From NCBI RefSeq assembly GCF_013201035.1, contig NZ_CP053707.1, positions 2,170,001 through 2,234,000 of the forward strand: 64,000 bases of DNA. The letters run 5' to 3'. Both the position numbers and the translations under genes were made by a program. The notes beneath the pieces were generated by a model, which ran no database searches, was not told where the DNA came from, and saw only the letters and a program-made list of their open reading frames with translations. This stretch comes from Arthrobacter sp. NEB 688. GTDB taxonomy: Bacteria; Actinomycetota; Actinomycetes; Actinomycetales; Dermatophilaceae. This document shows positions 20,695-30,524 of this stretch, piece by piece; position 1 is the stretch's first letter; every line of letters starts with the position of its first letter.

Positions 20695-20700
20695 ACCGTA
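20695..20700 (-). promoter_or_regulatory. -10 element of the DUF255 gene (leaderless)
   Basis: On the minus strand TACGGT matches TANNNT and ends six bases before the ATG at 20688. Confidence 0.5.
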
Positions 20701-20790
20701 CGGCCGGGGCGCCCTGCCGTTGACCGGACCACCGCCGTGGGAGGAGCATCCCCACCAGCCGCCCGCACGGGTGTCGGGGACGGAGCAGCG

Positions 20791-21153
20791 ATGACGGGGG
20801 AGACGCGGACCGCGGTCCGGCCGGCACGGATGGTGCTGGCGGCCGCGCTCGCCGGCGGTGTCGTGGGCGTCGTGCTGACGGTCGAGGCCGGGGCCACCCT
20901 CGGGCGCGGCGACCGGTCGACCGTCGAGCGGGCCACGGTGGACTCGGTCGAGGACGGCACCGGGGTCGTGTGCCTGCGGCGCGACGACGGTGACGTCGTC
21001 GACTGCCATCCCTCCGCCGTCCCGGGGCTGCGGGCCGGCGACCTCGTCGACTACGTGCTGACCCCGGCAGCCGTGGACGCGTCGCAGCCCGGCAGCGGCA
21101 CCGTCGACGTCATCACCTGGGCACGTCGTCGGGCCGGCGCTGGGCGGCGGTGA
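20791..21153 (+). CDS. Small membrane-anchored hypothetical protein
   Basis: The 120-residue protein has one N-terminal transmembrane segment ([18 protein letters not shown]). A domain of about 80 residues follows, likely outside the membrane, with two Cys in [17 protein letters not shown] that could pair or bind a ligand. GGAG lies upstream of the ATG. I do not recognise the family. It diverges from the DUF255 gene and precedes a flavin-fold gene by 59 bp. Confidence 0.6.
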   Translation: MTGETRTAVRPARMVLAAALAGGVVGVVLTVEAGATLGRGDRSTVERATVDSVEDGTGVVCLRRDDGDVVDCHPSAVPGLRAGDLVDYVLTPAAVDASQPGSGTVDVITWARRRAGAGRR

Positions 21154-21212
21154 CGAGGTCGTGCAGGCATGCTGGAGGCGAACACCGCCGACTGCCGATC
21201 GAGGAGACCCCC

Positions 21213-21632
21213 GTGCCCAAGGCCCCGATGCCCCAAGACGTCGCCGAGCTCTTCCGCCGGCCCAACCCGGCGGTCGTCGCGGTCCTGCGGCCGGACGGCT
21301 CCCCGATGTCCGTCGCGACCTGGTACCTCCTCGAGGACGACGGCACCGTCCTGCTCAACATGGACGCGGAGCGGGCGCGCGTGGCGTGGATGCGCGAGCG
21401 GCCCGAGGTCGCGCTCACCGCCCTCGAGGAGGGCAACTGGTACACGCACGTGAGCATCCGGGGCCGCATCGTGCGATGGGAGGAGGACCCGGAGCGGGCG
21501 ATGGCGGACATCGACCGGCTCTCGAACCTCTACGGCGGGCAGGACTACCGGGTGCGCGACCGCCGGCGGATCAGCTGCTGGGTCGAGGTCAGCCACTGGC
21601 ACGGCTGGGGCGGGGCCAAGGCCGACCGATAG
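21213..21632 (+). CDS. Pyridoxamine 5'-phosphate oxidase-fold (split-barrel flavin/F420) protein
   Basis: The 139-residue protein has the split beta-barrel pattern [28 protein letters not shown], then [14 protein letters not shown] and GRIVRWEED. This is typical of the PPOX/F420-dependent class common in actinobacteria; whether it binds FMN, F420 or heme is not clear. The GTG at 21213 has a GAGGAG site at suitable distance. An upstream frame from 21150 lacks such a site. Its last 88 bases overlap the end of the converging adenylation-domain gene in antisense. Confidence 0.8.
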   Translation: MPKAPMPQDVAELFRRPNPAVVAVLRPDGSPMSVATWYLLEDDGTVLLNMDAERARVAWMRERPEVALTALEEGNWYTHVSIRGRIVRWEEDPERAMADIDRLSNLYGGQDYRVRDRRRISCWVEVSHWHGWGGAKADR

Positions 21633-24211
21633 GCCACGCGCCCTGACGGGGACACCGCGCTCGGGCCCTGCCGGGCCGCGGTGACGAGGCGCGACCACGC
21701 GGACGTCACCGGACCGGTCCACAGCCACCAGTAGGCCAGCCCCGCGGCGGTGCCGAGGACGAGCCCGAGGACGGGTCCGTGCTCGGGCAGGCCCCACGTC
21801 CACTGGAGCACCTGCCAGTGGGCGACGTAGACGAACAGCGAGGCCGACGCGAGCACGCGCGCCACGGGCACGACGGGCCCGGGCAGCCGGACGGTGGGGA
21901 CCCAGAGCAGGGCGAGGACGCACGCGAGGGTCAGCCCGTCGCGGGACGGGTTGCCGGAGAACGTCATCACCATCGCGGCGGACAGGGCCGACAGGGCGAG
22001 CCGCTGCCCGACGGAGGTCGCGCGGGCCAGCGCCCAGCCGAGCAGGACGAGGTGCAGGACGACGAGCGCGGCGCCCTGCATCCGCGGGGTCGGCAGGTCG
22101 AGCACCGGCAGGCGGAATGCGACGAACGCGGTGACGGAGAGCCCGACCGGCAGCAGCAGGGGGTGACGCCGGTCCAGGGCCGTGACCCGGGGCAGGCGCA
22201 CGAGCAGGCCGATGCCGACGAGCGCGACGAGCAGCGCCTCGACGAACCAGAAGCGCCACGGTGGCCCCAGGTGCTCGGCGCCGAGCGCCCAGTTGAGGAG
22301 GACGAGGTTGCGCGGGGCATAGAGGCCGAGGAGGAAGTGCGCGGCCCAGACGACGACGAGCGTCGGGACGGCCATCCGCAGGGCCGCACCGAGCAGCCCG
22401 CGGCTGCGCTCGCGGGGGTCGTCGGACGCGAGCTGGAAGCGCGCCAGCTGGTACCCGGCGACGACGAGGAGCGCGTTGGCGCTGCCCTGCAGGGTGAACA
22501 GGTGGGTGTGCGTCCCGACGACCAGGACGATGGCCAGCGCCCGCAGCGCCACGCTCGTCTCGACGGTGCGCCAGCGGGGGAGGCGCAGCCCCCCGGAGCG
22601 GACCGGGCTGCGGCGCACCGCGTCCAGCTCGGCGACGGTCATCAGGTGCCAGCCGCGCGGCAGGTGGCCGAGCAGCTCCTCGAGCCGGACGGAGACCTCG
22701 ACGAAGGAGAGCGAGTCGCCGCCGAGCGAGGTGAAGGTGCTGCCCGGCCCGACCTCGCGGTGGAGCAGGGCCGCGTACAGCCCGGCCACGCCCGCGTCCG
22801 GGGCGGCGGCCGGCTCCGCGGCGTCCGGGGGAGCGGCCAGCCCCAGGACGGCTCGGTGGTCGGGCTTGCCGGAGGGCAGCAGCGGGTGGTCCTCGACCGC
22901 GACGACGCGCACCGCGTCGGCCGGGACGCCCGAGGCGAGGACCGCCGACCGCCGGACCCGTTCGCGCGCGGGCGCCGACGACGCCCCGCGGGACGAGAGC
23001 GCGAGGAGCCCGTCGCGCCCGGCGACCCGCACGTCGTGCCCGTCGGCGCGCAGGCGTCGCTCGACGGTGTCGAGGTCGACCCGGTGGCCGAGCACCTTGA
23101 CGAAGCGCGCCCGCCGACCCGTGACGCGCAGCAGCCCGTCGGGCGTGACCTCGCCGAGGTCCCCCGTGCGCAGCTCGTCGACCGTGCGGCCGAGCGCGAG
23201 GTCGGCCGGGGTCTCGGCGTAGCCGAGCATGACGTTGGGGCCGCCGTAGACGATCTCGCCGTCGTCGATGCGCACCGACCCACCGGCCACCGGCGTGCCG
23301 ACGCAGTCCGGGTGTGACTCGACGAGATCGGCTGCGAGACACGCCATCCGCGCCGTCGCCTCGCACTGGCCGTACATGACCACGAGGTCGAACCCGCGCT
23401 CGCGACCGAGCCGGGCCACGCGTCGCACACGCTCGGGGTCCATCCGGCCGCCGGCCTGGGTCAGCTGCCGCAGCGTCGGCAGCGACCGCTCGGCGAACCC
23501 GCTGCGCTCGAGCAGCTCGAAGGTGTGGGGGACGCCCGGGACGGTCGTGACACCGGCCGCGCGGGCCTGCTCCCAGAAGCAGTCGTCGACGACCGAGCGG
23601 TCGGTCAGGAGGACGGACGCGCCCGCGTCGAGGTGCGAGAGCAGCACCGAGAGGCCGTAGCAGTAGCTGAGCGGCAGGGTGAGGGCCGCGACGTCGTCGG
23701 GGCGCACCCCGAGCGCCGCACGCACCTGGGCGGTGTTGGCGACGAGGTTGCGCTGCGAGAGCCGGACGAGCTTGGGCGAGCCGGTCGAGCCGCTCGTGCT
23801 CATGAGCAGCGCGAGCTCGGGGTGCAGGTCGTGGGCGCTGCGCTCGCGGACGACCTCGACCCCGCCGGCCCCGAGGACGACGTCGGGGTCGTAGGCGTCG
23901 GCCAGCGCGCGGGCGGGGCGCCCGGGGGCCGACAGCAGGACCACGTGCCCGGCGGCCCGCGCGGCGACGAGCTGGGCGACGCTCGCCACGGTGCTCGAGG
24001 CCCGGACGTGCACGAGCGAGCGGCCGCGCGGCAGCAGGGCGACGACCTCGGCGGCGCGCGCCGCGAGGTCGGCGTACGAGAGCGCGCCCTCGGCCGTGTG
24101 CAGCGCCGTGCGCCCCCCGAGGGCGGCCATCCGTCCGAGGTCGACGCCGTCCGGCGAGAGCGTCGGCGACGACGTCCCGGGCAGCGGGGCGGTGGCGAGC
24201 AGGGTGGGCAC
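21545..24211 (-). CDS. Adenylation - carrier protein - membrane acyltransferase fusion
   Basis: The 888-residue protein is a one-chain activation and transfer system. Residues about 1-455 form an AMP-ligase domain with STSGSTGSPK (P-loop), YGQCEAT, RTGDLGE and a closing LPSGKPDH with the catalytic Lys. Residues about 470-535 form a carrier domain with LGGDSLSF, Ser500 being the predicted phosphopantetheine site. From about residue 555 there are eight to ten membrane segments beginning VALRALAIVLVVGTHTH, like Acyltransferase_3. This suggests an acyl or aminoacyl group is activated, tethered and passed to a membrane or extracellular acceptor. An IdeR/DtxR-type iron box lies just upstream of the ATG, so iron limitation probably induces it. 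The substrate is unknown. Confidence 0.8.
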   Translation of the reverse strand: MPTLLATAPLPGTSSPTLSPDGVDLGRMAALGGRTALHTAEGALSYADLAARAAEVVALLPRGRSLVHVRASSTVASVAQLVAARAAGHVVLLSAPGRPARALADAYDPDVVLGAGGVEVVRERSAHDLHPELALLMSTSGSTGSPKLVRLSQRNLVANTAQVRAALGVRPDDVAALTLPLSYCYGLSVLLSHLDAGASVLLTDRSVVDDCFWEQARAAGVTTVPGVPHTFELLERSGFAERSLPTLRQLTQAGGRMDPERVRRVARLGRERGFDLVVMYGQCEATARMACLAADLVESHPDCVGTPVAGGSVRIDDGEIVYGGPNVMLGYAETPADLALGRTVDELRTGDLGEVTPDGLLRVTGRRARFVKVLGHRVDLDTVERRLRADGHDVRVAGRDGLLALSSRGASSAPARERVRRSAVLASGVPADAVRVVAVEDHPLLPSGKPDHRAVLGLAAPPDAAEPAAAPDAGVAGLYAALLHREVGPGSTFTSLGGDSLSFVEVSVRLEELLGHLPRGWHLMTVAELDAVRRSPVRSGGLRLPRWRTVETSVALRALAIVLVVGTHTHLFTLQGSANALLVVAGYQLARFQLASDDPRERSRGLLGAALRMAVPTLVVVWAAHFLLGLYAPRNLVLLNWALGAEHLGPPWRFWFVEALLVALVGIGLLVRLPRVTALDRRHPLLLPVGLSVTAFVAFRLPVLDLPTPRMQGAALVVLHLVLLGWALARATSVGQRLALSALSAAMVMTFSGNPSRDGLTLACVLALLWVPTVRLPGPVVPVARVLASASLFVYVAHWQVLQWTWGLPEHGPVLGLVLGTAAGLAYWWLWTGPVTSAWSRLVTAARQGPSAVSPSGRVAYRSALAPPQPCQWLTSTQQLIRRRSRTR

Positions 24212-24224
24212 GGCGGACAGTCAA

Positions 24225-24243
24225 TAAGGTTAGGCACACCTAA
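24225..24243. promoter_or_regulatory. Iron box 1 (IdeR/DtxR type)
   Basis: TAAGGTTAGGCACACCTAA matches the iron-box consensus TWAGGTTAGSCTWACCTWA at 17 of 19 positions. It lies 14 bp upstream of the fusion gene's ATG at 24211, within its promoter region. Ferrous-iron-loaded IdeR/DtxR would repress from here. Confidence 0.8.
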
Positions 24244-24323
24244 CGCAACACGAGATCGTGTGACGGGCCTCGCGGCCGGGGGTGGTCGTGGGCACGGCCA
24301 TCGCTCCGTTACGCTGGTCCGAG

Positions 24324-24342
24324 TTAGGCAAGCCTTCCCTAC
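24324..24342. promoter_or_regulatory. Iron box 2 (IdeR/DtxR type)
   Basis: TTAGGCAAGCCTTCCCTAC matches the same 19-bp consensus at 15 positions and lies 20 bp upstream of the GTG of the iron-binding lipoprotein. Together with box 1 it suggests co-regulation of the two divergent units. Confidence 0.7.
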
Positions 24343-24361
24343 GCACACGGAGGAACCTTCG

Positions 24362-25393
24362 GTGAGACGCCGGGCCCTGTCCGCCACCGCCGCCGCGCTC
24401 GTCGCGCTGCTGGGCCTCGCCGCCTGCGGCGAGAGCACGCTCGAGGCCGGTGACGACCTCGACTCCTCGAAGCTGACGATCTACAGCGCGCAGCACAAGA
24501 ACCTCACCGAGGAGTGGGGCCAGGAGTTCCAGGAGAAGACCGGCATCGAGGTGCAGGTCCGCTACGGCAACGACTCCTCGATGGGCTCGCAGATCGTCCA
24601 GGAGGGCGCGAGCTCGCCGGCCGACGTCTTCCTCACCGAGAACTCCCCGGCGATGACGACCGTCGAGCGGGCCGGGCTGCTCGCCCCGGTCGAGGCCTCC
24701 ACCCTCGCGCAGGTCGAGCCGGGCTACGCGCCCTCGTCGAAGGACTGGGTCGGCATCGCCGCCCGCTCGACCGTGCTCGTCTACAACCCCTCGAAGATCG
24801 CCGAGAAGGACCTCCCGACCTCGCTCATGGACCTCGCCGACCCGAAGTACGCGGGCCAGTGGGGCGCCGCGGCCGGGGGCGCCGACTTCCAGGCCATCGT
24901 CTCCGCGGTCCTCGCGACCGAGGGCGAGTCCAAGACCGCCGCCTGGCTCGACGCGCTGAAGAAGAACGCGAAGGTCTACCAGAACAACATCGCGACGATG
25001 AAGGCCGTCAACGCCGGGCAGTCCTCGATGGGCGTGATCTACCACTACTACTGGTACCGCGACCAGGCGCTCAACAAGTCGGGCAGCGGCAACACCAAGC
25101 TGCACTACTTCAAGAACGAGGACCCGGGCGCCTTCGTCAGCCTCTCCGGCGGCGCCGTGCTCAAGAGCAGCAAGCGGCAGGCCGACGCCCAGAAGTTCCT
25201 CGCGTTCGTCACCTCCCAGCAGGGCCAGCAGGCCCTCGGCACGACCGCCTCCAAGGAGTACGCGGTCGGTCGGGACGCCGCCTCCGACGCCGCGCTGCCG
25301 CCCCTCGACACCCTCGAGGCGCCGGCCATCGACCCGTTCACGCTCAACGGCCCCGAGGTCATCTCGCTCATGACGAAGGCCGGTCTGCTCTAG
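24362..25393 (+). CDS. Iron(III) ABC transporter substrate-binding lipoprotein
   Basis: This FbpA/FutA-like receptor binds ferric iron outside the cell. The 343-residue precursor starts at a GTG after a GGAGGAA site. It has a signal ending in the lipobox LAAC and continues with LTIYSAQHKNLTEEW. The consecutive Tyr residues in IYHYYWYRDQAL correspond to the iron-ligand Tyr pair of the family. The first gene of a three-gene importer operon, it sits behind an iron box. Confidence 0.9.
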   Translation: MRRRALSATAAALVALLGLAACGESTLEAGDDLDSSKLTIYSAQHKNLTEEWGQEFQEKTGIEVQVRYGNDSSMGSQIVQEGASSPADVFLTENSPAMTTVERAGLLAPVEASTLAQVEPGYAPSSKDWVGIAARSTVLVYNPSKIAEKDLPTSLMDLADPKYAGQWGAAAGGADFQAIVSAVLATEGESKTAAWLDALKKNAKVYQNNIATMKAVNAGQSSMGVIYHYYWYRDQALNKSGSGNTKLHYFKNEDPGAFVSLSGGAVLKSSKRQADAQKFLAFVTSQQGQQALGTTASKEYAVGRDAASDAALPPLDTLEAPAIDPFTLNGPEVISLMTKAGLL

Positions 25394-26989
25394 GTGTCGA
25401 CCACCGCGCCCGTCACGACGCCGACCCCCACGCCGGGGTCGGCGTCGACGGCGTCCCCGCGTCGCCGCCGGCCGGGCGCGGGGAGCCCGGGCCTGCGGCT
25501 CGGCGCCGCGCTCGTCGCCCTCGTCTGCCTCCTGCCGCTGGCCGTCGTGGCCCTCAAGGCGTTCGAGGCCGGGCCCTCCGAGGTCGCCGCGCTCCTCTTC
25601 CGCCCGCGCGTCGGCGAGCTGATGCGCAACACCCTCGCGCTCGTCGCCCTGACCGGCACCCTGGCCACGGTCCTCGGCGTCGGTGCGGCGTGGCTCGTCG
25701 AGCGCACGAGCCTGCCGCTCGCCGGCCTCTGGCGGGTCCTGTTCGTCGCGCCGCTGGCCATCCCCGCGTTCGTCAACAGCTTCGCCTGGTCGACCGTCCT
25801 CCCGGGTCTCGAGGGCCTCTGGGGCGCCGTCCTCGTGACGACGCTGTCGTACTTCCCGTTCGTCTTCCTGCCGGTGGCGGCGATGCTGCGCTCCGCCGAC
25901 CCCGGGCTCGAGGAGGCCGCGCGCGCCCTCGGCCTCGGCCCGTGGCGCACCGCGGCCAAGGTCGGTCTGGCACAGGTGCGCCCGGCGCTGCTCGGCGGCG
26001 TGCTGCTCGTCGCCCTGCACCTCCTCTCGGAGTTCGGCGCCCTCGAGATGCTCCGCTTCCCGACCTTCACGACGGCGATCCTCGACCAGTTCGACGTCGC
26101 CTTCGACAGCCGCTCGGGCAGCGTCCTCGCCCTCGTCCTCGTCGGCCTCGCCGTCGCGCTGCTCACCGTCGAGCTCCTCGCCCGCGGTCGCACCCGGTAC
26201 GTCCGGGTCGGCTCGGGCGCGGCCCGCCGCCCGGCGCGCGCGCGGCTCGGCCGGGCGACGCCGCTCGCGCTGCTCGCCGTCATCGCGCTCGCCGTCCTCG
26301 CGGTCGGGGTCCCCGCGTGGGTCACGGGCTCCTGGCTCACCCGCCCCGAGGAGGCGCTCGAGCCGACGGTGCTCTGGCCCGCCCTCTGGTCGACGGTCCG
26401 GCTGGCCCTCGTCGCGGCGATCGTGACGACCCTCGCCACGCTGCCCGCCGCGTGGCTGCTGGCCCGGCGCCGGACGTGGTTCGGCGTCCTCGTCGAGCGG
26501 GTCAGCTACCTCGCGTCGTCGGTGCCGGGCGTCGTCGTCGCGCTCGCGCTCATCACCCTCTCGATCACCTGGGCGCGCTCGCTCTACCAGACCTCCGCGG
26601 TGCTCGTCCTCGCCTACGTCGTGCTCTTCATCCCGCGGGCGATGGTCTCGACGCGCGCCGCCGTCGCCGCCGTGCCGCCCGAGCTCGCCGACGCCGCGCG
26701 CTCGCTCGGCGACGGGCCGCTGCGCACCTTCGTCCGGGTCCAGCTGCCGCTCATGCTGCGCGGCACCCTGGCCGGGACGGCCCTGGTCGCCATCGCCGTG
26801 TCGACCGAGCTCACCGCGACCCTCCTGCTCGCCCCGACCGGCACCCAGACCCTCTCCACCGCGTTCTGGGAGGCGAGCGCCTCCCTCGACTACGCGGCCG
26901 CGGCGCCGTACGCTGCCGCGCTGGTCCTCCTGTCCGCACCCCTGACCTGGCTGCTGCTGCGCAGCGGCCCCGAGGAGCACACCCCGTGA
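25394..26989 (+). CDS. Iron(III) ABC transporter permease (two fused permease domains)
   Basis: The 531-residue FbpB-type protein has about twelve membrane segments. Two BPD_transp_1 halves each contain an EAA-like loop, LEEAARALGLGPWRTAAKVGL and LADAARSLGDGPLRTFVRVQL. It starts with GTG directly after the receptor's stop, and its own stop overlaps the ATPase start. It forms the membrane channel of the ferric iron importer. Confidence 0.92.
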   Translation: MSTTAPVTTPTPTPGSASTASPRRRRPGAGSPGLRLGAALVALVCLLPLAVVALKAFEAGPSEVAALLFRPRVGELMRNTLALVALTGTLATVLGVGAAWLVERTSLPLAGLWRVLFVAPLAIPAFVNSFAWSTVLPGLEGLWGAVLVTTLSYFPFVFLPVAAMLRSADPGLEEAARALGLGPWRTAAKVGLAQVRPALLGGVLLVALHLLSEFGALEMLRFPTFTTAILDQFDVAFDSRSGSVLALVLVGLAVALLTVELLARGRTRYVRVGSGAARRPARARLGRATPLALLAVIALAVLAVGVPAWVTGSWLTRPEEALEPTVLWPALWSTVRLALVAAIVTTLATLPAAWLLARRRTWFGVLVERVSYLASSVPGVVVALALITLSITWARSLYQTSAVLVLAYVVLFIPRAMVSTRAAVAAVPPELADAARSLGDGPLRTFVRVQLPLMLRGTLAGTALVAIAVSTELTATLLLAPTGTQTLSTAFWEASASLDYAAAAPYAAALVLLSAPLTWLLLRSGPEEHTP

Positions 26990-28041
26990 CCGCTCTGCGC
27001 CTCACCGGCATCACCGCGTCGCACCCGCGCACCCCGGTGCTGCACGGCATCGACCTCACCGTCGCGTCCGGGACGACGACGGCGGTCCTCGGGCCCTCGG
27101 GCTGCGGCAAGACGACCCTGCTGCGGGTCGTCGCGGGGTTCATGCGGCCCGAGGCGGGGGAGGTGCGCATCGGCGACGAGCTCGTGGCCGGCCCCGGCAC
27201 CTGGGTGCCCCCGGAGAAGCGCGGGTTCGGGTACGTCGCCCAGGAGGGCAACCTCTTCCCGCACCTCGACGTCGCGGCCAACCTCTCCTACGGGCTGCCG
27301 CGCCGTGAGCGCCGGGCGCGCGAGCGGGTCGCCGAGCTCCTCGAGCTCGTGGGCCTGCCCGCCGGGACCGCCTCCCGCCGCCCCGACCAGCTCTCCGGCG
27401 GCCAGCAGCAGCGCGTGGCGCTCGCCCGGGCGCTGGCCCGCCGCCCCCGCGTCGTGCTCCTCGACGAGCCCTTCTCGGCCCTGGACCCCGAGCTGCGCGC
27501 CGCCACCCGTGAGGCCGTCGCCGCCGCGCTGGCCCACGAGGGCGCGACCGTCGTCCTCGTCACGCACGACCAGGCCGAGGCGCTCTCGTTCGCCGACGAG
27601 GTCGCGGTCATGCACGAGGGCCGGCTCAGCCAGGTCGGCGCGCCGTCGACCGTGTACCGCTCGCCGGCCGACCGCCGCTCCGCGCTCTCGCTCGGTGAGG
27701 CCTGCTTCCTGCCCGGGACGCTGGAGGCCGGGGTCGTGCGCTGCGCGCTCGGCGACCTGCCGGCCGACCGCCGGGCGGCGGCCGGCCCGGTCGAGGTGAT
27801 GATCCGCCCCGAGCAGCTGCGCCTGGCCGACCCCGGGACCGCCACCTCGGCCCCCACCGGCGAGGTGCGCCACGTCGCGTACTTCGGCCACGACGCGCTC
27901 GTCGAGGTGCACCTGGACACCGCCGACGTGCTCGTGCGCGCGCGGACCTCGCACACGCCGCCGCCCCCCGTGGGCGCACGGGTCGAGGTGACCGTCGACG
28001 GCCCGCCGCACCTCCTCGCGGCCGGTAGCGCCACCGGCTGA
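26986..28041 (+). CDS. Iron(III) ABC transporter ATP-binding protein
   Basis: This FbpC-type ATPase of 351 residues has Walker A (GPSGCGKTT), a Q-loop in [11 protein letters not shown], signature LSGGQQQR, Walker B ([13 protein letters not shown]) and the H-loop (VTHDQAEAL). A C-terminal TOBE-like regulatory region follows. GTG 26986 overlaps the permease TGA. It powers ferric iron import, and the operon is predicted to be iron-repressed. Confidence 0.93.
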   Translation: MTALRLTGITASHPRTPVLHGIDLTVASGTTTAVLGPSGCGKTTLLRVVAGFMRPEAGEVRIGDELVAGPGTWVPPEKRGFGYVAQEGNLFPHLDVAANLSYGLPRRERRARERVAELLELVGLPAGTASRRPDQLSGGQQQRVALARALARRPRVVLLDEPFSALDPELRAATREAVAAALAHEGATVVLVTHDQAEALSFADEVAVMHEGRLSQVGAPSTVYRSPADRRSALSLGEACFLPGTLEAGVVRCALGDLPADRRAAAGPVEVMIRPEQLRLADPGTATSAPTGEVRHVAYFGHDALVEVHLDTADVLVRARTSHTPPPPVGARVEVTVDGPPHLLAAGSATG

Positions 28042-28168
28042 CCGGACACGATCCGGACACCGACCCATCCGGTCGGGCGGTCGGCTCCGAACGTTCGGTA
28101 CCCGCGCCACCCGATCCCCCTGCGGGCACGACGACGTGTCCGGTCGGTGGGTGCAGGAAGGACCGTCG

Positions 28169-30514
28169 ATGACGACCGCCCCGACCTCCCGCACCTCCTC
28201 GTCCGCCGCCGAGGGGCCACCGGACCGCCCCGGCGTCAGCCGGCGCCGCCTCATCGGCTGGGTCCTCGCGAGCGGCACCCTGGCCGTCGCGGCCGACCTG
28301 TCGACCGGCGCCCCGAGCGCGTCCGCCGCGGTCCCCAGCCCGCCGCAGGTGCCCGAGCTCTTCGACCTCGGTGACCTGCAGACGAACTCGGCGCTGCCCA
28401 CCTCGCAGCTCATCCGGATCGACCTCGACGAGGACGGCATCGCCCACTTCGCGATCCCGCGGATGGAGGTCGGCCAGGGCATCACGACGGCCGCGGCGAT
28501 GATCATCGCCGAGGAGCTCGACCTGCCCGTCGACCGCGTCCGGGTCACGCTCGCACCGGCCCGACCGGAGCTGGTCTTCAACCAGCTGACCGGCGGCTCG
28601 AACACGATGCAGTCGATGTTCACGCCGATCCGCGTCGCCGCCGCCACGGCCCGCGGCGCCCTCCTGCGGGCCGCCGCCACCGAGCTCGGCGCCCAGCTCT
28701 CGGCGCTCACCGCGAAGGCCGGCGTCGTCACCGCGCCGACCGGGGCGAGCCTCACGTACGGGCAGCTGGCCACCCTCGCCGCGAGCACCGAGGACGTCGC
28801 GGTCGAGGTCTCGCTGACGCCGCGCCGGGAGTTCTCGGTCATCGGCACCTCGTACGGCCGCGACGACGCGGTCGCCGCCGTCACCGGCCGCAAGCAGTTC
28901 ACGATGGACCTCTTCGTCGAGGGCGCGCTGCCGACGATGGTCTGCCGCCCGCCGACCCTCAACGGCTCGCCGCGCGCGGTGCTCAACCTGGCCACCGTGC
29001 GCGCGATGCCGGGCGTCACCGACGTCGTCACCGTCGACACCGGCGTCGCCGTGCGCGCCGCGACCTTCGGGCAGTGCATCGACGCCGTCCGCGCGCTCGA
29101 CGTGCAGTGGAACGGCGGGCCGGTCGACGGTGAGGACGACGAGTCGGTCCTCGCCGAGCTGCGCCGTGCCGAGCTGCCGATGGTCGTGCCCAAGGTGCCG
29201 ATCCTCGCGAGCACGCTCGACCTGCGGTTCGAGTTCATGTTCCGCAGCAGCGCTGCGCTGGAGCCGAACTGCGCCATCGCGGACGTGCGCTCCGACGGCG
29301 CGACGGTCTGGGCCGGGCTCAAGGCACCGCTCGTCGCGCAGCGCAACGTGGCCCGTGCGGTCGGCCTGCCGATCTCGAAGGTCACCGTCAACGTCGTCAC
29401 GGGTGGAGGCTCGTTCGGGCACAAGCTGTTCGGCGACGCGGCCATCGAGGCGGCCAAGATCTCGAAGGCGATGGGCAAGCCGGTCAAGCTCATGTGGCAC
29501 CGCGCCGACGAGCCGCGCCAGGGGCGCACGCACCCGATGGCGACCTCCCGCGTGCGCGCGACGATGCTCGCGGGCCAGGTGCTGACCTTCGAGCAGCGGC
29601 ACACCAGCGTCGTCACCGACTTCGGTCACGGGCTGGGGGAGCGGCTGACCGCCCTCGCCGCCGAGCTGCCCGCCAACCTCGGCGGGCTCAGCCTGTCGCA
29701 GTCGATCTTCACGCTGACGCAGGAGCTGCCGTACAACTTCGGCGTCGTCACGCAGCTGCTCAACGAGGTCGACACCCGGTTCAACACCGGCAGCATGCGC
29801 AACATCTACAGCCCGGACGTCGCGTGCGCCAACGAGCTCGCGGTGGACCAGATCGCCAAGCGGCTCGGCAAGGACCCGTACGCGTTCCGGATGTCCTTCC
29901 TCAAGAACGCCAAGGCCAAGCGGTGCCTCGAGGCGGTGGCGAAGGCGGGCGGCTGGGGCCGGTCCCTGCCGAAGGGCGTGACCCAGGGCATCGCCGTCCA
30001 CACCGAGTACAAGGGCGCGACCGCCGTGCTCGTCGAGCTCGACACCCGCCCCGAGACCGTGAACCGGACCATCCGCGAGGCCGTCACCGGTCCGCGGGTC
30101 ACCAAGGCGGTCATCGCCGTCGACGCCGGCCTCGTCGTCAACCCGCGCGGACTGGAGGCCCAGATGATGGGCGGCGTCGCCGACGGCATCGCGCTCGCCC
30201 TCACGAGCAGCAACCACCTCAAGGACGGGCACTTCCTCGAGGCGAGCTGGGACAACTACTTCTACACGCGGCAGTGGAACGTGCCGCCGGAGTTCCGGTG
30301 CCTCGTCATGCCCTCCGACGAGGAGCTGCCCGGTGGCGCCGGCGAGGCCGGGGTCGCAGCCTCGGTCGCCGCCGTCGCGTGCGCCTACGCCCGCGCGACG
30401 GGCAAGGTCCCGACCCGCTTCCCGGTCAACCACGGGACGGTCTCCTTCACCCCGAAGAGCTTCGTCCCGCCCGTGCCCGCGTCCCCCACCGACGGCCTGT
30501 CGTACACCTCCTGA
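28169..30514 (+). CDS. Molybdenum hydroxylase large subunit (xanthine dehydrogenase family), Tat-exported
   Basis: The 781-residue subunit binds molybdopterin cytosine dinucleotide. The N-terminus has a twin-arginine signal ([13 protein letters not shown]), so the folded complex is predicted to be exported. Family features include [15 protein letters not shown] near the mature N-terminus, [10 protein letters not shown] and the C-terminal GGAGEAG, whose Glu matches the catalytic residue. It resembles isoquinoline 1-oxidoreductase/aldehyde dehydrogenase type enzymes, with only a small iron-sulfur partner and no FAD subunit. The ATG follows a GGAAGGA site. The substrate is unknown. Confidence 0.88.
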   Translation: MTTAPTSRTSSSAAEGPPDRPGVSRRRLIGWVLASGTLAVAADLSTGAPSASAAVPSPPQVPELFDLGDLQTNSALPTSQLIRIDLDEDGIAHFAIPRMEVGQGITTAAAMIIAEELDLPVDRVRVTLAPARPELVFNQLTGGSNTMQSMFTPIRVAAATARGALLRAAATELGAQLSALTAKAGVVTAPTGASLTYGQLATLAASTEDVAVEVSLTPRREFSVIGTSYGRDDAVAAVTGRKQFTMDLFVEGALPTMVCRPPTLNGSPRAVLNLATVRAMPGVTDVVTVDTGVAVRAATFGQCIDAVRALDVQWNGGPVDGEDDESVLAELRRAELPMVVPKVPILASTLDLRFEFMFRSSAALEPNCAIADVRSDGATVWAGLKAPLVAQRNVARAVGLPISKVTVNVVTGGGSFGHKLFGDAAIEAAKISKAMGKPVKLMWHRADEPRQGRTHPMATSRVRATMLAGQVLTFEQRHTSVVTDFGHGLGERLTALAAELPANLGGLSLSQSIFTLTQELPYNFGVVTQLLNEVDTRFNTGSMRNIYSPDVACANELAVDQIAKRLGKDPYAFRMSFLKNAKAKRCLEAVAKAGGWGRSLPKGVTQGIAVHTEYKGATAVLVELDTRPETVNRTIREAVTGPRVTKAVIAVDAGLVVNPRGLEAQMMGGVADGIALALTSSNHLKDGHFLEASWDNYFYTRQWNVPPEFRCLVMPSDEELPGGAGEAGVAASVAAVACAYARATGKVPTRFPVNHGTVSFTPKSFVPPVPASPTDGLSYTS

Positions 30515-30524
30515 GGAGCCAGCC

